The position numbers and the translations under genes are program-made. A stretch of 64,000 nt of DNA from contig OY970829.1 of assembly GCA_963853835.1 (NCBI GenBank), forward strand, positions 31,955,764 through 32,019,763. Direction: 5' to 3'. This document shows, piece by piece, positions 56,751-64,000 of this stretch. The stretch comes from Calendula officinalis (taxonomy: Eukaryota; Streptophyta; Magnoliopsida; Asterales; Asteraceae). Position 1 is the stretch's first letter; the number at the start of each line of letters is the position of its first letter. The notes under the pieces were generated by a model. The model worked only from the letters and a program-made list of their open reading frames with translations. It was not told the origin of the DNA and did not search any database.

Positions 56751-56869
56751 GGGGTGCAACACGAGGACTTCCCAGGGGGTCACCCATCCTATTACTACTC
56801 TCGCCCAAGCACGCTTAATTGCGGAGTTCTGATGGGATCCGGTGCGTTAGTGCTGGTATAATCGCACCC
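56751..56869 (-). rRNA. 5S rRNA gene 165
   Basis: 119 nt. Variants C78A, G51A, U24C, C10U. Confidence 0.92.
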
Positions 56870-57103
56870 GAAATAAGTCCCGCTCTTTATTATCTTATAC
56901 ACCAACAGTGTTGCATGCTAGGAAGGCTAAACATGTGCTAAGGAGCCAAACGGCCCAACCGTGCGCCACCCGCCGTCTCCTAGCCCCGGCAGGCCCACGT
57001 TCCCACGCCCTCCCCCGCACGCCCGTCCCCTTGTTCACGCACCACCCACGGTCGCAACCGTGACCACCCCGGGACGCAGGGGAAAAAAAACGAAATAAAA
57101 AGA

Positions 57104-57222
57104 GCGGTGCAACACGAGGACTTCCCAGGGGGTCACCCATCCTAGTACTACTCTCGCCCAAGCACGCTTAACTGCGGAGTTCTGATGGGATCCGGTGCAT
57201 TAGTGCTGGTAGGATCGCACCC
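57104..57222 (-). rRNA. 5S rRNA gene 166
   Basis: 119 nt. Variants C118G, A11C. Confidence 0.94.
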
Positions 57223-57442
57223 GAAATATGTCCCGCTCTTTATTATCTTATACACCAATAGTGTTGCATGCTAGGAAGGCTAAACATGTGCTAAGGAGCA
57301 AAACGACCCAACCGTCTCCTAGCCCCGGAAGGCCCACGTCCTCACGCCCTCCCCCGCACGCCCGTCCCCTTGTTCACGCACCACCCACGGTCGCAACCGT
57401 GACCACCCCGGGACACAGGGGAAAAAAAACAAAACAAAAAGA

Positions 57443-57561
57443 GGGGTGCAACACGAGGACTTCCCAGGGGGTCACCAATCCTAGTACTACTCTCGCCCAA
57501 GCACGCTTAACTGCGGAGTTCTGATGGGATCCGGTGCATTAGTGCTGGTATGATCGCACCC
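57443..57561 (-). rRNA. 5S rRNA gene 167
   Basis: 119 nt. Variant G85U only. Confidence 0.95.
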
Positions 57562-57781
57562 GAAATATGTCCTGCTCTTTATTATCTTATACACCAACAA
57601 TGTTGCATGCTAGGAAGGCTAAACATGTGCTAAGGAGCAAAACGACCCAACCGTCTCTTAGCCCCGGCAGGCCCACGTCCTCACGACCTCCCCCGCACGC
57701 CCGTCCCCTTGTTCACGCACCACCCACGGTCGCAACCGTGACCACCCCGGGACGCAGGGGAAAAAAAACGAAACAAAAAGA

Positions 57782-57900
57782 GGGGTGCAAAACGAGGACT
57801 TCCCAGGGGGTCACCCATCCTAGTACTTCTCTCGCCCAAGCACGCTTAACTGCGGAGTTCCGATGGGATTCGGTGCATTAGTGCTGGTATGATCGCACCC
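57782..57900 (-). rRNA. 5S rRNA gene 168
   Basis: 119 nt. Variants G110U, U73A, A40G, G31A. Confidence 0.93.
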
Positions 57901-58134
57901 GAAATATGTCCCGCTCTTTATTATCTTATACACCAACAGTGTTGCATGCTAGGAAGGCTAAACATGTGCTAAGGGGCCAAACGGCCCAACCGTGCGCCAC
58001 CCGCCGTCTCCTAGCCCCGGCAGGCCCACGTCCCCACGCCCTCCCCCGCACGCTCGTCCCCTTGTTCACGCACCACCCACGGTCGCAACCGTGACCACCC
58101 CGTGACACAGGGGAAAAAAATCAAAACAAAAAGA

Positions 58135-58253
58135 GGGGTGCAACACGAGGACTTCCCAGGGGGTCACCAATCCTAGTACTACTCTCGCCCAAGCACGCTT
58201 AACTGCGGAGTTCTGATGGGATCCGGTGCATTAGTGCTGGTATGATCGCACCC
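58135..58253 (-). rRNA. 5S rRNA gene 169
   Basis: 119 nt. Variant G85U only. Confidence 0.95.
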
Positions 58254-58473
58254 GAAATATGTCCCGCTCTTTATTATCTTATACACCAACAGTGTTGCAT
58301 GCTAGGAAGGCTAAACATGTGCTAAGGAGCAAAACGACCCAACCGTCTCCTAGCCCCGGCAGGCCCACGTCCTCACGCCCTCCCCCGCACGCCCGTCCCC
58401 TTGTTCACGCACCACCCACGGTCGCAAGCGTGACCACCCCGGGACGCAGGGGAAAAAAAACGAAACAAAAAGA

Positions 58474-58592
58474 GGGGTGCAAAACGAGGACTTCCCAGGG
58501 GGTCACCCATCCTAGTACTACTCTCGCCCAAGCACGCTTAACTGCGGAGTTCTGATGGGATCCGGTGCATTAGTGCTGGTATGATCGCACCC
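58474..58592 (-). rRNA. 5S rRNA gene 170
   Basis: 119 nt. Variant G110U only. Confidence 0.95.
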
Positions 58593-58824
58593 GAAATATG
58601 TCCCGCCCTTTATTATCTTATACACCAACAGTGTTGCATGCTAGGAAGGCTAAACATGTGCTAAGGAGCCAAACGGCCCAACCGTGCGCCACCCCCCGTC
58701 TCCTAGCCCCGGCAGGCCCACGTCCCCACGCCCTCCCACGCACGCTCGTCCCCTTTTTCTAGCACCACCCACGGTCGCAACCGTGACCACTTCGGGACGC
58801 AGGAAAAAAAACGAAACAAAAAGA

Positions 58825-58943
58825 GGGGTGCAGCACGAGGACTTCCCAGGGGGTCACCCATCCTAGTACTACTCTCGCCCAAGCACGCTTAACTGCGGAG
58901 TTCTGATGGGATCCAGTGCATTAGTGCTGGTATGATCGCACCC
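58825..58943 (-). rRNA. 5S rRNA gene 171
   Basis: 119 nt. Variants U111C, C29U. Confidence 0.94.
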
Positions 58944-59175
58944 GAAATATGTCGCGCTCTTTATTATCTTATACGCCAACAGTGTTGCATGCTAGGAAGG
59001 CTAAACATGTGCTAAGGGGCCAAATGGCCCAACCGTGCGCCACCCCCCGTCTCCTAGCCCCGGCAGGCCCACGTCCCCACGCCGTCCCCCGCACGCTCGT
59101 CCCCTTTTTCACGCACCACCCACGGTCGCAACCGTGACCACCCCGGGACGCAGGGGAAAAAACGAAACAAAAAGA

Positions 59176-59294
59176 GGGTTGCAACACGAGGACTTCCCAG
59201 GGGGTCACCCATCCTAGTACTACTCTCGCCCAAGCACGCTTTACTGCGGAGTTCTAATGGGATACGGTGCATTAGTGCTGGTATGATCGCACCC
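59176..59294 (-). rRNA. 5S rRNA gene 172
   Basis: 119 nt. Variants C116A, U53A, C39U, G31U. Confidence 0.92.
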
Positions 59295-59380
59295 GAAATA
59301 TGTCCCGCTCTTTATTATCTTATATACCAACAGTGTTGCATGCTAGGAAGGCTAAACATGTGCTAAGGGGCCAAACGGCC

Positions 59381-59428
59381 CAATCGTGCGCCACCCGCCG
59401 TCTCCAATCGTGCGCCACCCGCCGTCTC
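59381..59428. repeat. 24-bp spacer duplication
   Basis: Same 24-bp duplication, followed here by a spacer with GGCAAGCCC instead of GGCAGGCCC. Confidence 0.9.
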
Positions 59429-59551
59429 CTAGCCCCGGCAAGCCCACGTTCCCACGCCCTCCCCCGCACGCCCGTCCCCTTGTTCACGCACCACCCACGG
59501 TCGCAACCGTGACCACCCCGGGACGCAGGGGAAAAAAACGAAACAAAAAGA

Positions 59552-59670
59552 GCGGTGCAACACGAGGACTTCCCAGGGGGTCACCCATCCTAATACTACT
59601 CTCGCCCAAGCACGCTTAACTGCGGAGTTCTGATGGGATCCGGTGCATTAGTGCTGGTATGATCGCACCC
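59552..59670 (-). rRNA. 5S rRNA gene 173
   Basis: 119 nt, 376-bp unit. Variants C118G, C78U. Confidence 0.94.
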
Positions 59671-59895
59671 GAAATATGTCCCGCTCTTTATTATCTTATA
59701 CACCAACAGTGTTGCATGCTAGGAAGGCTAAACATGTGCTAAGGAACCAAACGGCCAGACCGTGCGCCACCCGCCGTCTCCTAGCCCCGGCAGGCCCACG
59801 TCCTCCCCCGCACGCCCGTCAACTTGTTCACGCACCACCCACGGTCGCAACCGTGACCACCCCGGGACGCAGGGGAAAAAAACGAAACAAAAAGA

Positions 59896-60014
59896 GGGGT
59901 GCAACACGAGGACTTCCTAGGGGGTCACCCATCCTAGTACTACTCTCGCCCAAGCACGCTTAACTTCGGAGTTCTGATGGGATCCGGTACATTAGTGCTG
60001 GTATGATCGCACCC
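59896..60014 (-). rRNA. 5S rRNA gene 174
   Basis: 119 nt. Variants G97A, C49A, C26U; close to gene 4. Confidence 0.93.
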
Positions 60015-60191
60015 GAAATATGTCCCGCTCTTTATTATCTTATACACCAACAGTGTTGCATGCTAGGAAGGCTAAACATGTGCTAAGGAGCCAAACGGCC
60101 CAACCGTGCGCCACCCGCCGTCTCCTAGCCCCGGCAGGCCCACGTTCCCACGCCCTCCCCCGCACGCCCGTCCCCTTGTTCACGCACCACC

Positions 60192-60207
60192 CACGGTCGC
60201 AACCGTG
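60192..60207. repeat. representative spacer inverted repeat
   Basis: CACGGT and ACCGTG form a perfect 6-bp inverted repeat around a CGCA loop, about 20 bp beyond the fail-safe T run. It is flanked by ACCACCC direct repeats. It occurs in nearly every spacer, and the loop changes more freely than the stem. Function unknown; it lies outside the predicted transcript. Confidence 0.7.
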
Positions 60208-60227
60208 ACCACCCCGGGACGCAGGGG

Positions 60228-60247
60228 AAAAAAACGAAACAAAAAGA
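60228..60247 (-). terminator. representative Pol III terminator
   Basis: Just past the last RNA base the transcribed strand reads TC and then five Ts (positions 60241-60245). A second run of seven Ts lies at 60228-60234 and could act as a fail-safe. Pol III stops at T runs of four or more. The first run is T5 in almost all units; the second varies from about 4 to 11. Confidence 0.85.
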
Positions 60248-60366
60248 GGGGTGCAACACGAGGACTTCCCAGGGGGTCACCCATCCTAGTACTACTCTCG
60301 CCCAAGCACGCTTAACTGCGGAGTTCTGATGGGATCCGGTGCATTAGTGCTGGTATGATCGCACCC
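60248..60366 (-). rRNA. 5S rRNA gene 175, reference consensus copy
   Basis: 119 nt, identical to consensus. In RNA sense: helix I strands at 1-6 and 113-118 pair GGGUGC with GCACCC; A box AGTTAAGCGTGC from 50; intermediate element CGAGAG at 67-72; C box from 80 with GGATGGGTGACC. The start is placed at the G after the conserved -1 C, and the end at the C before the TC and T5 terminator. Promoter, hairpin and terminator of this unit are annotated as representatives. Confidence 0.98.
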
Positions 60367-60400
60367 GAAATATGTCCCGCTCTTTATTATCTTATACACC
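60367..60400 (-). promoter_or_regulatory. representative 5S external promoter
   Basis: Upstream of a consensus gene the minus strand has C at -1, GC at -14/-13 followed by GGG, and TATAA at -30 to -26 (positions 60392-60396). This matches the known plant 5S layout of a TATA-like element near -28, GC near -12 and C at -1, which in plants acts with the internal A box, intermediate element and C box. The same arrangement recurs before nearly every gene in the array. Confidence 0.85.
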
Positions 60401-60590
60401 AACAGTGTTGCATGCTAGGAAGTCTAAACATGTGCTAAGGAGCCAAACGGCCCAACCGTGCGCCACCCGCCGTCTCCTAGCCCCGGCAGGCCCACGTCCT
60501 CCCCCGCACGCCCGTCCACTTGTTCACGCACCACCCACGGTCGCAACCGTGACCACCCCGGGACGCAGGGGAAAAAACGAAACAAAAAGA

Positions 60591-60709
60591 GGGGTGCAAC
60601 ACGAGGACTTCCCAGGGGGTCACCCATCCTAGTACTACTCTCGCCCAAGCACGCTTAACTGCGGAGTTCTGATGGGATCCGGTGCTTTAGTGCTGGTATG
60701 ATCGCACCC
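60591..60709 (-). rRNA. 5S rRNA gene 176
   Basis: 119 nt. Variant U24A only. Confidence 0.95.
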
Positions 60710-60942
60710 GAAATATGTCCCGCTCTTTATTATCTTATACACCAACAGTGTCGCATGCTAGGAAGGCTAAAAATGTGCTAAGGAGCCAAACGGCCCAAGC
60801 GTGCGCCACCCCCCGTCTCCTAGCCCCGGCAGGCCCACGTCCCCACGCCCTCCCACGCACGCTCGTCCCCTTTTTCTAGCACCACCCACGGTCGCAACCG
60901 TGACCACTTCGGGACGCAGGAAAAAATAACGAAACAAAAAGA

Positions 60943-61061
60943 GGGGTGCAACACAAGGACTTCCCAGGGGGTCACCCATCCTAGTTCTACTCTCGCCCAA
61001 GCACGCTTAACTGCGGAGTTCTGATGGGATCCGGTGCATTAGAGCTGGTATGATCGCACCC
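60943..61061 (-). rRNA. 5S rRNA gene 177
   Basis: 119 nt. Variants C107U, U76A, A19U. The distal T run is interrupted (AAAAAATAAC on +). Confidence 0.93.
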
Positions 61062-61293
61062 GAAATATGTCACGCTCTTTATTATCTTATACGCCAACAG
61101 TGTTGCATGCTAGGAAGGCTAAACATGTGCTAAGGGGCCAAACGGCCCAACCGTGCGCCACCCCCCGTCTCCTAGCCCCGGCATGCCCACGTCCCCACGC
61201 CGTCCCCCGCACGCTCGTCCCCTTTTTCACGCACCACCCACGGTCGCAACCGTGACCACCCCGGGACGCAGGGGAAAAAACGAAACAAAAAGA

Positions 61294-61412
61294 GGGTTGC
61301 AACACGAGGACTTCCCAGGGGGTCACCCATCCTAGTACTACTCTCGCCCAAGCACGCTTTACTGCGGAGTTCTAATGGGATACGGTGCATTAGTGCTGGT
61401 ATGATCGCACCC
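61294..61412 (-). rRNA. 5S rRNA gene 178
   Basis: 119 nt. Variants C116A, U53A, C39U, G31U. Confidence 0.92.
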
Positions 61413-61498
61413 GAAATATGTCCCGCTCTTTATTATCTTATACACCAACAGTGTTGCATGCTAGGAAGGCTAAACATGTGCTAAGGGGCCAAACGGCC

Positions 61499-61546
61499 CA
61501 ATCGTGCGCCACCCGCCGTCTCCAATCGTGCGCCAACCGCCGTCTC
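61499..61546. repeat. 24-bp spacer duplication
   Basis: Same duplication; the second copy has CCAACC for CCACCC, and a few bases directly after it (the TAGCC word) are missing. Confidence 0.85.
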
Positions 61547-61664
61547 CCCGGCAAGCCCACGTTCCCACGCCCTCCCCCGCACGCCCGTCCCCTTGTTCAC
61601 GCACCACCCACGGTCGCAACCGTGACCACCCCGGGACGCAGGGGAAAAAAACGAAACAAAAAGA

Positions 61665-61783
61665 GCGGTGCAACACGAGGACTTCCCAGGGGGTCACCCA
61701 TCCTAATACTACTCTCGCCCAAGCACGCTTAACTGCGGAGTTCTGATGGGATCCGGTGCATTAGTGCTGGTATGATCGCACCC
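61665..61783 (-). rRNA. 5S rRNA gene 179
   Basis: 119 nt. Variants C118G, C78U. Confidence 0.94.
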
Positions 61784-62007
61784 GAAATATGTCCCGCTCC
61801 TTATTATCTTATACACCAACAGTGTTGCATGCTAGGAAGGCTAAACATGTGCTAAGGAGCCAAACGGCCCAACCGTGCGCCACCCGCCGTCTCCTAGCCC
61901 CGGCAGGCCCACGTCCTCCCCCGCACGCCTGTCCACTTGTTCACGCACCACCCACGGTCGCAATCGTGACCACCCCGGGACGCAGGGGAAAAAACGAAAC
62001 AAAAAGA

Positions 62008-62126
62008 GGGGTGCAACACGAGGACTTCCCAGGGGGTCACCCATCCTAGAACTATTCTCGCCCAAGCACGCTTAACTGCGGAGTTCTGATGGGATCCGGT
62101 GCATTAGTGCTGGTATGATCGCACCC
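62008..62126 (-). rRNA. 5S rRNA gene 180
   Basis: 119 nt. Variants A77U, G72A. Confidence 0.94.
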
Positions 62127-62360
62127 GAAATATGTCCCGCTCTTTATTATCTTATACACCAACAGTGTTGCATGCTAGGAAGGCTAAACATGTGCTAAGG
62201 AGCCAAACGGCCCAACCGTGCGCCACCCGCCGTCTCCTAGCCCCGGCAGGCCCACGTTCCCACGCCCTCCCCCGCACGCCCGTCCCCTTGTTCACGCACC
62301 ACCCACGGTCGCAACCGTGACTACCCCGGGACGCAGGGGAAAAAAAACGAAACAAAAAGA

Positions 62361-62479
62361 GGGGTGCAACACGAGGACTTCCCAGGGGGTCACCCATCCT
62401 AGTACTACTCTCGCCCAAGCACGCTTAACTGCGGAGTTCTGATGCGATGCGGTGCATTAGTGCTGGTATAATCGCACAC
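62361..62479 (-). rRNA. 5S rRNA gene 181
   Basis: 119 nt. Variants C35G, G31C, C10U, G2U; close to gene 6. Confidence 0.91.
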
Positions 62480-62712
62480 AAAATATGTCCCGCTCTTTAT
62501 TATCTTATACACCAACAGTGTTGCGTGCTAGGAAGGCTAAACATGTGCTAAGGAGCCAAACGACCCAACCGTGCGCCACCCGCTGTCTCCTAGCCCCGGC
62601 AGGCCCACGTCCCCACGCCCTCCCCCGCACGCTCGTCCCCTTGTTCACGCACCATCCACGGTCGCAATCGTGACCACCCCGTGACACAGGGGAAAAAAAC
62701 AAAACAAAAAGA

Positions 62713-62831
62713 GGGGTGCAACACGAGGACTTCCCAGGGGGTCACCAATCCTAGTACTACTCTCGCCCAAGCACGCTTAACTGCGGAGTTCTGATGGGAT
62801 CCGGTGCATTAGTGCTGGTATGATCGCACTC
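62713..62831 (-). rRNA. 5S rRNA gene 182
   Basis: 119 nt. Variants G85U, G2A. Confidence 0.94.
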
Positions 62832-63050
62832 GAAATATGTCCCGCTCTTTATTATATTATACACCAACAGTGTTGCATGCTAGGAAGGCTAAACATGTGC
62901 TAAGGAGCAAAACGACCCAACCGTCTCCTAGCCCCGGCAGGCCCATGTCCTCACGCCCTCCCCTGCACGCCCGTCCCCTTGTTCACGCACCAGCCACGGT
63001 CGCAACCGTGACCACCCCGGGATGCAGGGGAAAAAAACGAAACAAAAAGA

Positions 63051-63169
63051 GGGGTGCAAAACGAGGACTTCCCAGGGGGTCACCCATCCTAGTACTACTC
63101 TCGCCCAAGCACGCTTAACTGCGGAGTTCTGATGGGATCCGGTGCATTAGTGCTGGTATGATCGCACCC
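63051..63169 (-). rRNA. 5S rRNA gene 183
   Basis: 119 nt. Variant G110U only. Confidence 0.95.
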
Positions 63170-63401
63170 GAAATATGTCCCGCTCTTTATTATCTTATAC
63201 ACCAACAGTGTTGCATGCTAGGAAGGCTAAACATGTGCTAAGGGGCCAAACGGCCTAACCGTGCACCACCCGCCGTCTCCTAGCCCCGGCAGGCCCACGT
63301 CCCCACGCCCTCCCCCGCACGCTCGTCCCCTTGTTCACGCACCACCCACGGTCGCAACCGTGACCACCCCGTGACACAGGGAAAAAAACAAAACAAAAAG
63401 A

Positions 63402-63520
63402 GGGGTGCAACACGAGGACTTCCCAGGGGGTCACCAATCCTAGTACTACTCTCGCCCAAGCACGCTTAACTGCGGAGTTCTAATGGGATCCGGTGCATTA
63501 GTGCTGGTATGATCGCACCC
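63402..63520 (-). rRNA. 5S rRNA gene 184
   Basis: 119 nt. Variants G85U, C39U. Confidence 0.95.
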
Positions 63521-63740
63521 GAAATATGTCTCGCTCTTTATTATCTTATACACCAACAGTGTTGAATGCTAGGAAGGCTAAACATGTGCTAAGGAGCAAA
63601 ACGACCCAACCGTCTCCTAGTCCCGGCAGGCCCACGTCCTCACGCCCTCCCCCGCACGCCCGTCCCCTTGTTCACGCACCACTCACGGTCGCAACCGTGA
63701 CCACCCCGGGACGCAGGGGGAAAAAAACGAAACAAAAAGA

Positions 63741-63859
63741 GGGGTGCAAAACGAGGACTTCCCAGGGGGTCACCCATCCTAGTACTACTCTCGCCCAAGC
63801 ACGCTTAACTGAGGAGTTCTGATGGGATCCGGTGCATTAGTGCTGGTATGATCGCACCC
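63741..63859 (-). rRNA. 5S rRNA gene 185
   Basis: 119 nt, last gene. Variants G110U, G48U; -1 is T. Its spacer runs off the window end at 64000. Confidence 0.94.
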
Positions 63860-64000
63860 AAAATATGTCCTGCTCTTTTTTATCTTATACACCAACAGTG
63901 TTGCATGCTATGAAGGCTAAACATGTGCTAAGGGGCCAAACGGCCCAACCGTGCGCCACCCGCCGTCTCCTAGCCCCGACAGGCCCACATCCCCACGCCC

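Larger units (their letters stand above)
60015..60247 (-). other. representative intergenic spacer
   Basis: This 233-bp spacer between two genes shows the common layout. In + order: promoter of the gene on its left (C -1, GC, TATAA); a well conserved stretch containing GCATGC and ACATGT palindromes and the words AGGAAGGCTAA and GTGCTAAGG; a variable C-rich middle; a 16-bp inverted repeat; a CCCGGG site; an A run (T run on the transcribed strand); then the terminator of the gene on its right. I see no coding capacity or transposon feature. Confidence 0.9.
1..64000 (-). repeat. 5S rDNA tandem array, 185 loci
   Basis: Head-to-tail copies of a roughly 351-bp unit fill the window, every gene reading on the minus strand. 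Each unit holds a 119-bp 5S rRNA gene and a C-rich spacer. 5S rRNA is the small RNA of the large ribosomal subunit, made by RNA polymerase III with TFIIIA. Seen: the conserved ends (GGGTGCGATC and GTTGCACCCC), the AGTTAAGCGTGC A-box core, the GGATGGGTGACC C-box core, a T5 terminator and an upstream TATAA. Most genes keep a GGATCC site near RNA position 31, so BamHI would cut most units once. The window begins and ends inside spacer, so the array continues on both sides. Unit-length classes and higher-order blocks are annotated separately. Confidence 0.98.

Noticed and set aside
1..64000. Several hundred open frames of 60-110 codons on both strands, including a recurrent frame beginning MSRSLLSYTP
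   Set aside because: They repeat with the 5S unit, cross the gene and its terminator, overlap on both strands, and shift frame whenever the A run changes length. The proteins are low-complexity readings of C-rich spacer. No homology, no conserved reading frame.
1..64000. CRISPR-like regular repeats
   Set aside because: The repeating element is a 119-bp RNA gene and the spacers are themselves repeated, unlike short repeats with unique spacers. No cas-like gene is present.
1..64000. 5S-derived SINE retroposons
   Set aside because: Units are strictly head to tail with a shared spacer, proper terminators and upstream promoters. There is no A-rich tail at the end of a transcript and no target-site duplication. 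The A runs on + are terminators of the minus-strand genes.
1..64000. Linkage to 45S rDNA or another tandem gene family
   Set aside because: No 18S, 5.8S, 25S, histone or spliced-leader sequence could be recognised anywhere in the spacers.
1..64000. Assignment to a grass genome because of the GC-rich spacer
   Set aside because: The gene has AAUGCACC and CCGCAG where the grass 5S RNAs I recall have AAAGCACC and CCGAAG. Spacer composition alone is not diagnostic, and I cannot name a genus.

Overview
The whole 64 kb window is a single uninterrupted array of plant 5S ribosomal RNA genes, in tandem and all transcribed from the minus strand. I resolve 185 loci: 171 full-length or nearly full-length genes (117-119 nt), 13 copies of one internally deleted pseudogene (78 nt), and one 16-nt remnant. 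I see no protein-coding gene, tRNA, 45S rDNA, transposon insertion or unique sequence. The short open frames are by-products of a GC-rich repeat, recurring once per unit.

The RNA consensus begins GGGTGCGATCATACCAGCAC and ends GTTGCACCCC, so its two ends pair into helix I. It carries the A box (about nt 50-64), intermediate element (67-72) and C box (80-97) of type 1 RNA polymerase III genes. Upstream lies a plant-type external promoter: C at -1, GC near -13, TATAA at -30 to -26. Downstream is a T5 run, with a longer T run beyond it. This marks the source as a land plant, probably an angiosperm. The AAUGCACC and CCGCAG tracts resemble eudicot 5S RNAs more than the grass forms I remember (AAAGCACC, CCGAAG). 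Genus cannot be judged from this.

The usual unit is 350-353 bp (119-bp gene plus about 232 bp of C-rich spacer). Length classes arise from discrete changes: about 310 bp (41-bp gene deletion), 301 bp (about 50-bp spacer deletion), 321 and 337 bp (smaller spacer deletions), 376 bp (24-bp spacer duplication), 386 bp (37-bp spacer duplication), and one 523-bp interval where a gene is almost gone.

The array is not a uniform monomer ladder but a nested higher-order structure. About 1-8 kb: mixed units and short duplications. 9-31 kb: a seven-gene module repeated, and blocks duplicated at 700, 1,428, 1,742 and about 4,535 bp. 31.2-53.2 kb: a near-perfect tandem duplication of 32 units (11,025 bp). 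51.1-56.7 kb: an 8-unit duplication (2,806 bp). 57-64 kb: units that resemble the left edge of the window, at an offset near 60.48 kb. Diagnostic variants travel with their neighbours, so multi-unit blocks are being copied (unequal exchange or similar) faster than single units are homogenised.

Gene variants below use RNA-sense numbering against the array consensus (1 = first G, 119 = last C). Sixteen genes match the consensus exactly.
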